A stretch of 64,000 bases of DNA from NCBI RefSeq assembly GCF_029168945.1, contig NC_083606.1, forward strand, positions 15,216,041 to 15,280,040, read 5' to 3'. The translations under genes and the position numbers were made by a program. Of this stretch, positions 52,919 through 64,000 are shown piece by piece. This stretch comes from Cannabis sativa (Eukaryota; Streptophyta; Magnoliopsida; Rosales; Cannabaceae). The notes under the pieces are model-generated. The model ran no database searches, was not told the origin of the DNA, and saw only the letters and a program-made list of their open reading frames with translations. Each line of letters opens with the position of its first letter. Position 1 is the first letter of the stretch.

Positions 52919-55585
52919 TTATGTTAAACCTCGGTAGGTGCAAGTGCTTCTGTTGTGTCCCGTGGCACCGCACTTGCTACATTTTCGTGATTTGATAATC
53001 CTTTCACCATTACAAGCAGTTCGGTTGTTCTTAATTCTTCCAACCTTTTGCTTCTTGGGTCGCCCTACTGGTTGCTTCTCAACAGGCACTCCAACTGTCA
53101 TGTTCTTTATGTCATCAGGTAATTCCCAATCATCGTCGTCACCAACTGGCATAATTGTTCCTTCGTATGTTCTCCTCCAATATTCTGTTGTGTAATATGG
53201 CGAGCATAGTGTGTACACGCTAATACTTCGCTCCTGAGATGCAGCACATGCATGAGGACAAGGAAACTTCATGCACTGGAACAAGCCGCAAGTGCAACTC
53301 TTTTCCTGCAAGTCCACTACGCCACCGGTGAGAACTGTTCTTCCAGGGTGAACCTGCAACGTGTAAGGCCCGCATGAGTCAACGTTCAAAAACCGACCTT
53401 TTTCAAAATGCAATGCCAAGTCCTCCTCCATTTCTGGTGCTAGGGGTTTCGTCCACTTGTCAGCTTTTTCTTTTCGTGAAGCAAACCACTTCTGGACTTT
53501 GGACCTCAGGAATGCTACAGCAGCAGTGATCGGGAAGCCTCTTGCATCCTTAGTTGTGTTGTTGAAGCTCTCAGCCCAGTTGCTCGTCATTACATTGTAA
53601 CGTACCCCTGGAAAGTACGACCGGACCCATTTTTCAAATCCGATTTCCTCAAGATATTTTGCAACCGCTGGATTCATGGCCCGAATGTTCTCAAATTCTC
53701 TGTGAAACTCTGATCTTGAATACGTGTACGCACACGTGTAAATGTGATTCGTGAAGACGTCAGTCTTGAACTTGTGGTTGACGTTCATAATAATGTGGTG
53801 GTAGCATGCACCGTGGTGTGCATCAGGGAACACGATATCCAAAGCACGAACAATACTTTGATGCCTATCCGAAACAAAAGCTAAGTTCTCAACATCACCA
53901 ATCGTTTCTTTCAATTTTCTCATAAAATAGGTCCAGGAATTGTGGTTTTCACTGTCAACTATAGCAAAAGCTATCGGAAAGATATGACTCCCTGCATCCA
54001 AAGCCACTGCACACAACATTTGCCCACCATACCTAGTCTTCAAGAAAGACCCATCAACGCATATAACAGGTCGACAAAACTTAAAACCCCGAATAGAAGG
54101 ACCCAGAGAGAAGAAACAATACTTGAAGCGACCATCTTCTACCACAAAATCCGTGATGGTACCTGGATTCCGCAACTGTAGCATGTGCAAGTAACTAGGT
54201 AATAAAGAGTACGAATCTTCAGGTGTACCCCGAGTCAGGTGTATTGCCTTCTCTCTGCACCTCCATGCCTTTTCGTAACTCATTTGGATCCCGTAATCCT
54301 TGTGCATACTTTTTCTTATATCAGAGGGCAACTGATCCGAGCCGTCAGTTGTGAACTTATCCTTAATTAGATGGGCAACTATTACAGGTGATGCTTGACG
54401 GTTATCTTTTCCTCGAAGATCAAGGGAACATGTATGTACATTATGAAATGTACCTTAAACATGTTAGAAAGTACGTTCTGCTTCGCTCTTAATCTCCACC
54501 CACAATCTGTATCCTTACATGTGACGTACCAAATATCAGTACCGGACTTCCTAACGTAGTAGTCAAACCCTTTCTTCATTGCATACAGGCCAACAACCAT
54601 CTTTAAATGCTCTTTGTCTCTAAAAAACTTTCCCACATGTAACTCGCCGCCTGGTGTGCCACCCGTAGATATATAATGACTATGATCCTCGATGTCTTCT
54701 CTTGTATACATTTTCTCCTTGAATTTACCGTAACTTGTCGAAGAAGAAAATGGATCGCTCCATCCAGTCACATTGGTACCTCGAGCATCAGTAGGACCAC
54801 TAATATCATTGGTCTCTCTACCATTATTAGGACCTGTACTGTCAGTAGTTCCTCTAGCATGACTGGTTTCGCCTGGACGACTACTACTAGTACCAGGTGT
54901 TTGACAATTTTCTCTACGGGGCATTCTTTTCCGTGTCGGTGGCCTCGGTGGTATTTGGTACGATAGTGGAGTCAAGTTCAAAGGTACAGGAGCAGGGGCC
55001 TCTGCACCTTGGTCGTCTCTTACGCCATCATTGCCCTCAACATAACATTCAGGGTCTGGACCATTAAAAAAACCATCGATGAACGGCATTTGTGCTACAA
55101 TATCAGCACTCGGCATCATATTGTTTAATTCAGGTAATACATCTGCAACCAACACCTCTGGATTTGTTTCTGGACCAACAAAACTCCCAACCTCGCTACG
55201 ATTATCCTTAACAAAACTTGGTGTGGGACTAGGATCGACGCAAACATTCTTCTTTAACAAAGTCACAAACAAAGGAATAAATTCATCTGGCTTCTTCGCA
55301 AGTGTAGATAAAAAGTACCTTGCACGCTTATCATTTCGAATAACTTCAGGAGGATACTCATAGCCTTTCCCCGTACTTGTAATTTACTTCCAATTTCAAG
55401 TCATACTCCGCTTTGTCAACATCCAGCTTCTTCGTACAAAACATCAACCAAACCCGAGTAGCTTAGGTTCGGATCAATGTCAATTGTCAAAGCGCACTCC
55501 CTTTATAAATCCAATCTCTACCATCAAGCTCCCAAACACCATTATACATAACATACGCATTAACAAATTGAATCGTCACAAACAT
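52919..55585 (-). pseudogene. MuDR-type transposase of MULE 2 (two frameshifts)
   Basis: Likely start ATG 55585 (MFVTIQFVNAYVMYNGVWEL). One extra base near 55487 shifts the frame after YKGSAL, and the reading continues with DIDPNLSYSGLVDVL. An acidic and Pro-rich linker and the MuDR domain follow. Near 54448 a four-base loss, compared with the extra copy at 51181, shifts the frame again. From 54331 to 52919 the frame is clean: the MULE catalytic domain has VDGSFLKTRYGG and FVSDRHQSIVRA (Asp at residues 93 and 155 of that part), with a conserved MTSNWAESFN. A SWIM finger CTCGLFQCMKFPCPH (346-360) and a C-terminal CCHC knuckle CSKCGATGHNRSTC follow. This is the better preserved of the two transposases in the window. 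Confidence 0.92.
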
Positions 55586-56310
55586 TTAAAAAAACACAGT
55601 TATAATTTACAACAAAAATCTCACCGAAAAAAATCTTAATTAATCATTAATAACAAAACAAGAATACTTAATTGATAATAAAATAATAATTCATAATAAT
55701 TCATAATTCATAATAAAACAATAATTAATAATTCATAATAAAAAAATTTAATAATTAAAAAATAATTATTAATTGATAATAAAATATAATTAATAATTAT
55801 TACTCAAACCATAAAAAATAAACAATAATTAATAATAATTCATAATTTATAGTTAATAAAATAACTAAAAAAAAATAATTCTTAAATTATTAACTAAAAT
55901 AATAATTAATAACTAATAATGATTAATAAAAAAATAACTAATAACACAAATAATAAATCAATATAAAATAAATTAATAATAATAAATAAAAAATAATAAT
56001 AGATTACAAAAATAAACAATAATGAATAATAATTCATAATATATTAAAAAAATAATAATTAATAATAATTAATAATAATAAATAAAAAATAATAATAGAT
56101 TAAAAAAATAAACAATAATTAATAATAATTCATAATTTATAGTTAATAAAATAACTAAAAAAAAAATAATTCTTAAAACATTAACTAAAATAATAATTAA
56201 TAACTAATAATGATTAATAAAATAATAACTAATAACACAAATAATAAATCAATATAAAATAAATTAATAATAATAAATAAAAAATAATAATAGATTACAA
56301 AAATAAAAAA
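55586..56310. repeat. AT-rich repeats upstream of the MULE 2 transposase
   Basis: Low-complexity AATAATTAATAATAATTCAT-type DNA. A block of about 200 bases around 55820-56020 recurs at about 56115-56310. It mirrors the AT-rich tract of the left arm. No gene. Confidence 0.75.
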
Positions 56311-56705
56311 AATCTCGATTGGTCCGATTGGTCCGACCATCGGACCCCACAAGGATCGGACCTTATTTTATTCAAAAATTAAAAAAAAAAATAAAATAAA
56401 TTGGGCCGATGGGTGCGATGGTCCGACCATCGGACCCACAAGGATCGATCGGACCTTATATTAAAAAATTAAAAAAAAAAATTATTTGGGCCGATGGGTC
56501 CGATGGTCCGACCATCGGACCCCTATGGGACCATCGGACCCTTGTTCCACAAAATAAAAAAAAAATAAGAAAAACACATCGGACCCGAGGAGGGTCCGAC
56601 CATCGGACCCAGTGGTGGACCATCGGACCCATCGGGTCTTCGCCCCTGTCAACAAATTTTCTCCCACGTCGGGCCACCCATCGGGCCAAGACGGCCCCAT
56701 CGGGC
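56311..56705 (-). repeat. CCATCGGACC short repeats, right arm
   Basis: Many copies of CCGACCATCGGACCC and GGGCCGATGGGTCCGATGG, partly palindromic. Inverted relative to 49139-49371. Open frames across it are artefacts. Confidence 0.85.
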
Positions 56706-57079
56706 CCGAAAAAAAAATGCGTAAAAACAGCAAAATCCCAGTTTTCACATGCAGCAAAAATTATAACAGAAAAAATAACAAAATAACAGCAACAATCCAC
56801 AGATCAATCATCAAACACAACATTCTTAATTAAATATGACAACAACAAACAAGATTTAGAAAAAAAAAAAATTAATTACTTACCCATTGATGGAGCTTGT
56901 ATGTATTCTTGCTTCTAATGTGGTGGATTAGTGTGGTAGCTTGTAGTGTGGAAGGTTGTAGCTTTTAGTGATGAGTGAAGAGAAGAAATTTTTTTTGGTG
57001 GTTGTGGAAGCTTTCGGGTGGAATGTTTGTTAAATTGATGAGAAAAAGGTTGGAGTGGGTAGATGTAGGTGGGGAGGGT

Positions 57080-57177
57080 ATTATGGGAAAAATACAAAAA
57101 GTGTCATATAAAATTAATTATATATAGTTTTAGTTTAGGGGAATAATATATGGGTTATTTAAGCATGGAAATTCAAA
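57080..57177 (-). repeat. MULE 2 right terminal inverted repeat
   Basis: On the minus strand starts TTTGAATTTCCATGC, followed by TTAAATAACCC and a CCCCTAAAC block shared in weaker form with the left end. Confidence 0.75.
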
Positions 57178-57211
57178 TTTCCCATTGAGAAGTGAAGCGA
57201 AGCAAGTTTAG

Positions 57212-57301
57212 GTTGAGTACAATGAATTTGGTCAAGCAATTTGTGATCGGAGGGTAAACTTGGCATCAAAGCTAGCGAACAACTATATCAATAGAGTATA
57301 A
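57212..57301 (+). pseudogene. Gene-like fragment outside MULE 2, possibly transposase-related
   Basis: An open stretch encodes VEYNEFGQAICDRRVNLASK, then a short tail and TAA. The EYNEFGQ-type motif recalls plant transposase-related proteins that have '(E)FNEyGQpig'. The similarity is from memory and weak. Confidence 0.3.
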
Positions 57302-58060
57302 AGATTGGACACCAGTACATTAAGAAAAGAAAAGACCAATATGAATATGGGAGATAATGAAGGTACGCATCTACAAGATTTTTTTTCCCTTAATACTTTT
57401 TTAGAGCATGAAAACAAGAATTAGACAGTGCACATATACCTAATTAGCACATATACCTAATTAGCACATATACAAATTAAAATAGTCGATGAGCTTTAAA
57501 GTGCACATATAATTATTGAACATTATTATGGTGAGTTTGTTTGATTATATTTGTTTTCCACATACAGTCATATATTATCTTACCTTTATTCATTATTATC
57601 TTATCTAGCTTACAGTTACTTCCTAGTTTCATGTACTAATTTAACTTATAAGCTCATCACATTCGTTTTTTGGATTCGGTTAATGCACTAATGTTCAATC
57701 GTCCAGAAATTGGAGAAACAATCCTTGCTGCTTATGCCAAGTACTTTAGGGCTAACAAACAATCAATCCCAACTGAAATAAATTACCAAAATCCATTGGT
57801 ATGATTTTGCAAATTTTAGTTTATATTTTGAATATTCAAATTTTATCAAGTTATCAAGTATAGTTACTTCAATTTTTTCATTATTAGTGTCCACAACAAA
57901 GTAACAAAGAATGTAGATATTACATAATGAAAATGGTGGACTTGATTCAATCTGACAATCAGTCCACCTATTTGAATGAAACATTAAGTAAACTATGTAT
58001 CAAATATTATTAATATTGAACTTATACATTTTGTCACTATAATATATATATATATATATA
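57302..58060. other. AT-rich flank between MULE 2 and Helitron E
   Basis: Apart from the exon-like piece at 57653-57798, nothing recognisable. Short tandem words CACATATACCTAATTAG occur at 57430-57475 and (TA)n at 58042-58060. Confidence 0.45.
57653..57798 (+). pseudogene. Unrecognised exon-like fragment
   Basis: After TTATAAG and before a GTATGA donor, one frame is open and protein-like (ALMFNRPEIGETILAAYAKY). I do not recognise it. It may be a captured exon. Confidence 0.35.
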
Positions 58061-58450
58061 CTAGCAAAAAACTACGTACGAGGCACGTATACTAAATTTA
58101 TGTTAGTTTTTTTCTATGTTATTTGAAAGTGATACAATTAAAAATTAAAGAAAAGATATTATTAATTATTACGTGAGATTATTATTATATGTGTATCTAA
58201 ATATTATATTTTATAATGTTGTCAATTAAAAGTGAATACCGAATGTAATATATTAGTGTTTAATTGATGATTTAAATATGTTCTTAAGTTAATCAAAAAA
58301 TAAATTAAAAATTGATGTTCCAATACTTAAAGAAACATTACTTAAATGGGTGTAAGATAAAAAGAAAATTAAAAATCAATCTCTAAATTATTGATAATTG
58401 AAGATAGCATTTGTCTAAAAATTGTAGATAAGAAAACTAATGATAGTCAT
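58061..58450 (-). mobile_element. Helitron E, 3' part
   Basis: Minus-strand 3' end CTAG at 58064-58061. Hairpin TACGTGC...GTACGTA type at 58089-58073 with one mismatch. The following 380 bases match Helitron D in inverted orientation. The element continues into the duplicated segment; its 5' end is not identified. Confidence 0.72.
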
Positions 58451-59874
58451 TGGTGGATTTCAATCTTCATTTGCTTCGTTGATAAATTGAATATGGTAGT
58501 GTCGACAAAAAGTGAAAACCATGTTTAGCAAATTAAAAAAGATAGTATTCTATAACAAAATACTATTAAATTATTTTAAAATACTATATTTTATTAAAAT
58601 AAAACTTTATACGATTAAAATTTCATATTTATCTTTACTCAAAAAAAAAAAATTGATAAAAAAAAGGAAAAAAAAATGAAAAGTTTCCATTATTATCTCA
58701 ACTGCCTTTCTAGATGTGAATAATGGTCTCTTCTTTCTTCTATATTCTTCTTTATTTTTTGTATATTGTGTTTGCTTCTTTTTTCGCCATTGATGCTTGG
58801 TTTTGTGAACTTTGATAAAAGTCACGCTTCTTTTTTTCTTATTATTATTACTTATATATTTTGTTATTAAGTTGTGAAGAAAAAAAAAAGAGAAGTGCGG
58901 ATTGGAATATTATGTGTGATTCCATGGGAATGTCCAAATTGTAATAGGAAAAGGAATACAATAAATAATTAAAGAAAACCTAATCGTAGATGTACAACAG
59001 TAAAAACTCAATCGGGTTTTTTTGGATTTAATGAGATTTATTTTATTCATTTTATTATATATAAATGAAAAGTGACCCATGAATATAAAGAAAATTAAAA
59101 TTAAAAAGAAACACAATGTGTGTAAGATGAAAAGAAAATTAAAAATTAATCTCTAAATTGTTGATAATTGAAGATAACATTTGCTTCGACAGAGACAATA
59201 GTATAATTTTATATTTTGCACTTTTCATTCTAACCGAGTCTGCATATAACTGGATTGTCCATTTTTTTGTGTATAAATCGAATATGGTAGTGTCGACAAA
59301 GCGGCGGTGTTCCTGCAAATAGTTATTTATTTTCATTTAAGATGATTAGACATGGTGTGCATAATTAATTTAATTAAAAAAATTTACTTATGGAAGACAA
59401 GTAAAGTTATTTTATTTCTTTAAAACTACACCTCTGCAGTATCCATTAATTGGACACATTACACGAAAATATTTTTTCCTATGAAAAAAAATAATTAGAA
59501 AATTAATTTTCTTTTTTCTTAAGATAAAAGGAAATTAGGGTAAGTAATTTTTTTTGTTTTGATATCATCAAAAAATTTTTTTAAAAAATATCAGTGTATA
59601 TTTTTGTAAAGGATAATTTTATGATTTTTTTGACTCATATGGACCCAACGCGCATGGATAATTCAGTTTTTTTTTTTTTGTTATTTCATATTAGAGAGAG
59701 TAAAAAAAAGCTATATATTATTTCAAAAAAAAAAAAGCTATATATTATATTTATTAACTATCCTTTCCAAGATAGAAAAGAAAAAGGAATGTATATGAAT
59801 ATACTGCATAGTAAAACACATTAAGCTAATTAAACGTATTCTTCATAAGATCAAATATTTAACATAATCCAAAT
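58430..59874. repeat. Large duplication, copy 1
   Basis: 1445 bases, closely matching 60953-62508. AT-rich and noncoding. It contains a second block of Helitron D/E-type sequence (about 59117-59230: TCTCTAAATTGTTGATAATTG). No gene supported. Confidence 0.9.
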
Positions 59875-60952
59875 TTTTAACCCGGTTGCCCAGTTCGGGT
59901 CTGTTGGTGTTTTCCGGCCAAAAAATCGACGGACAACATCGGGTTTTGCATGGGTTTCGGTCGGGATGGAATTTCTAATGGATCTACGCTACTAATTTCG
60001 AGTATTAAAGATTAAATGTGCAAATCTTTTGCTAAAATTAATCCGAAAATTGAAGAACACAAAAGAAAAAAAATTGTAATGCCAATCTTAGTTTAAATCT
60101 GAAATTAATCATGTAGGAACATTCTTAAACAATTGATAATGAGTTATCTATAATCAATTTTAGATCAAAAACAATAAAATCAAAACACACAAATTATAAT
60201 TTCATATTATAATCATATAAACCCTAAAACTTTAAAGTTAAAATTCTCTTAATATACACAATGATTTCATGCATATAATATATCAATAGAACGAGAATTT
60301 AATGATAAACAAAACCCCTAAAGTTTTAAGATTTAAAAACAAAAATTCAACATAAAATAATAACGAAATTAACATGTAATTATGGATAATTAACATATAC
60401 AAATTAATTATACTAATTATAGGTTCTAAATCATATACAATAGGCAATCTGATACCACATGTTAGATAAATTAATAATATACCCAAGATCTATTTGTATA
60501 TAACATAGAACACAATAATAAGATATAATAATTAGGTATGTGTACCTGATTGATCCATAGCAATTATCTCAGTTTGATCCACAGCAATTACTCCAATTCG
60601 ATAGTGCAATACTATCAACTAAGTCTTCCTCCCTAGATCTCTAAATCAGAAGCTGTTTATTTTATCTGATTATCAAAAGGTATATAATTGTGATGAGACA
60701 ATATGTATTTATAGAGTTATTAGGGAGGGGACTTAGCTACAAAACCCTAGTTGGGCTGGGCCTGCTCATCAAAGGCTTCAGTCAACTAGAAAAGCCCACA
60801 CTTCTGCTTTACCTAGATTTTACACACAGATGCTAAGCCCATTAACAATTGATCACCAACAACATGGGCTAACACAGCAAAGAACTATCCAATCAACCCA
60901 AGTTTAAATAAAACCAATAAAATTTATTGTAAGCCCAAATAAAAGTCTATCA
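59875..60952 (-). mobile_element. Partial LTR retrotransposon (5' LTR, primer-binding site and leader)
   Basis: On the minus strand an LTR of 493 bases (60952-60460) begins TGATAGAC and ends TCTAACA. Two bases on comes TGGTATCAGATTGCC (60457-60443), a good initiator-Met primer-binding site. About 570 bases of noncoding interior follow, up to 59875. No coding region and no second LTR. Its outer ends coincide exactly with the borders of the two duplication copies. Confidence 0.75.
60443..60457 (-). other. Primer-binding site of the partial LTR element
   Basis: TGGTATCAGATTGCC on the minus strand; the first ten bases match the initiator Met tRNA complement. Confidence 0.75.
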
Positions 60953-62508
60953 AAGAAAACTAATGATAGTCATTGGTGGATTTCAATCTTCATTTGCTTC
61001 GTTGATAAATTGAATATGGTAGTGTCGACAAAAAGTGAAAACCATGTTTAACAAATTAAAAAAGATAGTATTCTATAACAAAATACTATTAAATTATTTT
61101 AAAATACTATATTTTATTAAAATAAAACTTTATACGATTAAAATTTCATATTTATCTTTACTCAAAAAGAAAAAAAAATTGATAAAAAAAAAGAAATAAA
61201 AAATGAAAAGTTTCCATTATTATCTCCACTGCCTTTCTAGATGTGAATAATGGTCTCTTCTTTCTTCTATATTCTTCTTTATTTTTTGTATATTGTGTTT
61301 GCAACATATATGTAAATTATTACGTAACTTTAAAAAACTTTGCTCTTGAAAACTAATGCATATGCCGAGCACTTAGAATCATTTATTAGCTATAAACTTT
61401 GTTGGGTTTTTTTCGCCATTGATGCTTGGTTTTGTGAACTTGATAAAAGTCACGCTTATTTTTTTATTATTATTATTACTTATATATTTTGTTATTAAGT
61501 TGTGAAGAAAAAAAAAAAGAGAAGTGCGGATTGGAATATTATGTGTGATTCCATGGGAATGTCCAAATTGTAATAGGAAAAGGAATACAATAAATAATTA
61601 AAGAAAACCTAATCGTAGATGTACAACAGTAAAAACTCAATCGTGTTTTTTTGGATTTAATGAGATTTATTTTATTCATTTTATTATATATAAATGAAAA
61701 GTGACCCATGAATAAAAAGAAAATTAAAAATTAAAAAGAAACACAACGTGTGTAAGATAAAAAGAAAATTAAAAATTAATCTCTAAATTGTTGATAATTG
61801 AAGATAACATTTGCTTCGACAGAGACAATAGTATAATTTTATATTTTGCACTTTTCATTCTAACCGAGTCTGCATATAACTGGATTGTCTATTTTTTTGT
61901 GTATAAATCGAATATGGTAGTGTCGACAAAGTGGCGGTGTTCCTGCAAATAGTTATTTATTTTCATTTAAGATGATTAGACATGGTGTGCATAATTAATT
62001 TAATTAAAAAAATTTACTTATGGAAGACAAGTAAAGTTATTTTATTTCTTTAAAACTACACCTCTGCAGTATCCATTAATTGGACACAGTACACGAAAAT
62101 ATTTTTTCCTGTGAAAAAAAAATAATTAGAAAATTAATTTTCTTTTTTCTTAAGATAAAACGAAATTAGGGTAAGTAATTTTTTTTGTTTTGATATCATC
62201 AAAAAATTTTTTTTAAAAATATGAGTGTATATTTTTGTAAAGGATAATTTTATGATTTTTTTGACTCATATGGACCTAACGTGCATGGATATTTCAGTTT
62301 TTTTTTTTTTTTTTGTTATTTCATATTAGAGAGAGTAAAAAAAAGCTATATATTATTTCAAAAAAAAAAAGCTATATATTATATTTATTAACTATCCTTT
62401 CCAAGATAGAAAAGAAAAAGGAATGTATATGAATATACTGCATAGTAAAACACATTAAGCTAATTAAACGTATTCTTCATAAGATCAAATTTTTAACATA
62501 ATCCAAAT
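60953..62508. repeat. Large duplication, copy 2
   Basis: 1556 bases. It differs from copy 1 by scattered substitutions and an extra block of about 107 bases at 61303-61409. Noncoding. Confidence 0.9.
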
Positions 62509-62553
62509 ATAGAATATAACAACATGTTTTTTGATGTGAAGATTAAACATAAC

Positions 62554-63332
62554 TGTTGCCCCTGATTTAGCTCAATATACGTGGACCAATCAAGCAGGGA
62601 CACGTGGATCAGATGACTTGTAAATATTTGCTAAGTCTTTGAATACCACAAGGAAGCACCCTGGGCATAAGTCCCGGAGGAGGCACCCGGAGTACAAGGT
62701 GCTCCCGGAAGCTCGCATAGCATAAAGCCTCTCCGCGAAGTGTCAGGCTTCTCCTGAGCAATCAAGTCGCATTTATTGCTGCATGGGAGGAAGCGTGTTG
62801 GGACTGCAACACGCAATAAAGTCTGACGGCACAACCTCCAAACAGCAGCGCCACAGTAATGATCATTTAAGTCTAGCGACGGCTACTCTGCGAAGAGTCA
62901 CATCAATCACAAGGCAAAAAGGACATTCCTCATAAAAACCCTACAGCACCTAGGGATTTGACCATGCATTACCCATGGTATATTCATTGGGAATACCCAA
63001 CTTTATGGATACTTACAGATACGTTTGTAAGAACAATTCTAGGGACTACCCCACCAAAACACTATAAATACCCCCTCAAAGCTCATTTAATGGGATCGAG
63101 AATCTTGGGTTGCATATGAGCAAGAAGAGTAAATACTCACAAAGAACATTCTCTGTATTTATAAGGGTAACATTCCCCAAGTGTGGAATCTATATTAAAT
63201 ACATCCATCAATAACAAAGACTCGTGGACTAAGGCTCATTAACGCCCCAACCACGTAAAAATCCTTATCTCGCTTTCTTACAGCTTAATATTATAATCAT
63301 ATTTTAATAGTTGCCGAAAATCTCGGTCAACA
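62554..63332 (+). repeat. 5' LTR of the second Tat element
   Basis: Aligned by eye along its full length with 8338-9118; substitutions and a few small length changes. Confidence 0.92.
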
Positions 63333-63395
63333 TTTTGGTGCTTTCATTGAGAGCTGAAGAAAGCTGCTACACAAAAAGCATTTGGCTTCACAAAG

Positions 63396-64000
63396 ATGGT
63401 GGAGACAAGAAGTACACGTCAGCCTCGCCCTTTGGAAGATGCTCAAGACCCGAATGAGGAAGATGTAGCCTCAAGAGTAGCAGAGGAGTCCGAGGAAGAA
63501 GAAATAGTCCCCGACGAGGACTACGAGGGGAACCTCGACGAGTATGCCTACGACGAAGGAAGTTACTCAGAGCTGGTGCTTCTCAGACAAAAAGCTATCG
63601 ATCACGAAGCCGAGATCGAAGCTCAGAAAGCGCAAAACCAGAAAATGCAGGAAGTGATGCTAGCCGTGCAAAAAGCCATGGAAGCAGCTGGCATTCACGT
63701 GCACCCCAAGGCAATGACCGCTGGACTCAACAGGGAGCCAGCGACATCTTCGCCTAATTCCCAACAGCAGAAATCTAGGGAACCTAGCCCTATAAGATAT
63801 CCTGCTGAGGGAAATCAGACAAAAAACCCTACTTCTACCCCTGGGCGAAAGAAAAAGGTGCGGGATCCGCGAAGGGCTCGCTCAGATTTCCCTAAAGGGA
63901 AAGGTCCGCAGAGGGGCAAGCCCCAAAAAGGGAGTCTTGGCCCTCAGGATCGAGGGGACCGAAAAAGCATTTCTGTGCACCAGGAACCAGGGGGTAGAGG
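63396..64000 (+). CDS. Gag N-terminal part, second Tat element (partial)
   Basis: ATG 63396 opens a frame without stops to the window end (about 201 codons). The sequence MVETRSTRQPRPLEDAQDP matches the first element, but there is no frameshift at the position of its A7 run. It covers the acidic N-terminus, the QKAIDHEAEIEAQ helix and the basic linker. The gag domain proper lies beyond the window. Confidence 0.9.
   Translation, partial: MVETRSTRQPRPLEDAQDPNEEDVASRVAEESEEEEIVPDEDYEGNLDEYAYDEGSYSELVLLRQKAIDHEAEIEAQKAQNQKMQEVMLAVQKAMEAAGIHVHPKAMTAGLNREPATSSPNSQQQKSREPSPIRYPAEGNQTKNPTSTPGRKKKVRDPRRARSDFPKGKGPQRGKPQKGSLGPQDRGDRKSISVHQEPGGR

Larger units (their letters stand above)
48650..57177. 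mobile_element. MULE 2: second Mutator-like element with the same two-gene layout, rearranged
   Basis: The ends share TTTGAATTTCCATGCTTAAA and then TAACC as inverted repeats, with weaker similarity over about 100 bases. I find no 9-base target duplication. The left end is also present a second time, at 48203, through the local duplication. Inside are a plus-strand DUF1985/Ulp1-like gene, a minus-strand transposase and an extra misplaced copy of the transposase 5' part. Both arms carry CCGAT-rich repeats and long AT-rich tracts in inverted arrangement, so the element has long inverted arms. Confidence 0.85.
62554..64000 (+). mobile_element. Second Tat-type gypsy element, 5' end (runs off the window)
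   Basis: LTR 62554-63332 (779 bases, TGTTGC...GTCAACA) is clearly homologous to the 781-base LTR of the first element but with many differences, so it is a separate insertion of the same family. A TATAAATA box lies at about 63062-63069. The same primer-binding site follows at 63336. Gag begins at 63396. Confidence 0.93.

Overview
The window is repeat-dominated nuclear DNA from a flowering plant, probably a eudicot. The evidence is Ty1/copia and Tat-lineage Ty3/gypsy retrotransposons, Mutator-like elements (MULEs) carrying DUF1985/Ulp1-like genes, Helitrons, and short fragments of plant genes such as a PIP2 aquaporin and an isoprenylcysteine methylesterase. I see no intact, ordinary host gene. 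Almost every coding stretch belongs to a transposable element and most are broken.

Layout. 1-6282: two related copia LTRs in the same orientation, with a minus-strand copia pol fragment between them. 7397-20709: a small inverted-repeat DNA transposon split by a complete 12.4-kb Tat-type gypsy element (8338-20698). That element has an AAACC target duplication, LTRs that differ at one base, a gag-pol frame, and a spliced antisense gene with its own TATA box. 20767-30397: a shared repeat, a methylesterase gene fragment, several Helitron ends (two in head-to-tail contact), a young gag-only LTR element (23942-28531, target duplication GTCAT) and an aquaporin exon. 30400-42694: a minus-strand Helitron split by a 9.5-kb MULE (30445-39972, 9-bp target duplication TTTCATTTA) that carries a convergent pair of genes. 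42910-48049: a complete but decayed copia element (target duplication GTTTG), followed by a local tandem duplication. 48650-57177: a second, rearranged MULE of the same two-gene type. 58061-62508: another Helitron end and a 1.5-kb duplication whose copies flank a fragment of an LTR element. 62554-64000: the 5' end of a second Tat-type element, in direct orientation with the first.

How the parts relate. The gypsy pol gene and the antisense gene converge on a hairpin-rich tandem repeat. In both MULEs a transposase on the minus strand converges with a DUF1985/Ulp1-like gene on the plus strand, an arrangement like mudrA/mudrB of MuDR. In both MULEs the Ulp1-like gene has Arg where the catalytic Cys is expected. 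Order of events can be read from the nesting: gypsy into the small DNA transposon, MULE into Helitron, gag-only element into a captured gene fragment. Splice sites and phases are read by eye, and age statements rest on hand-counted LTR differences.
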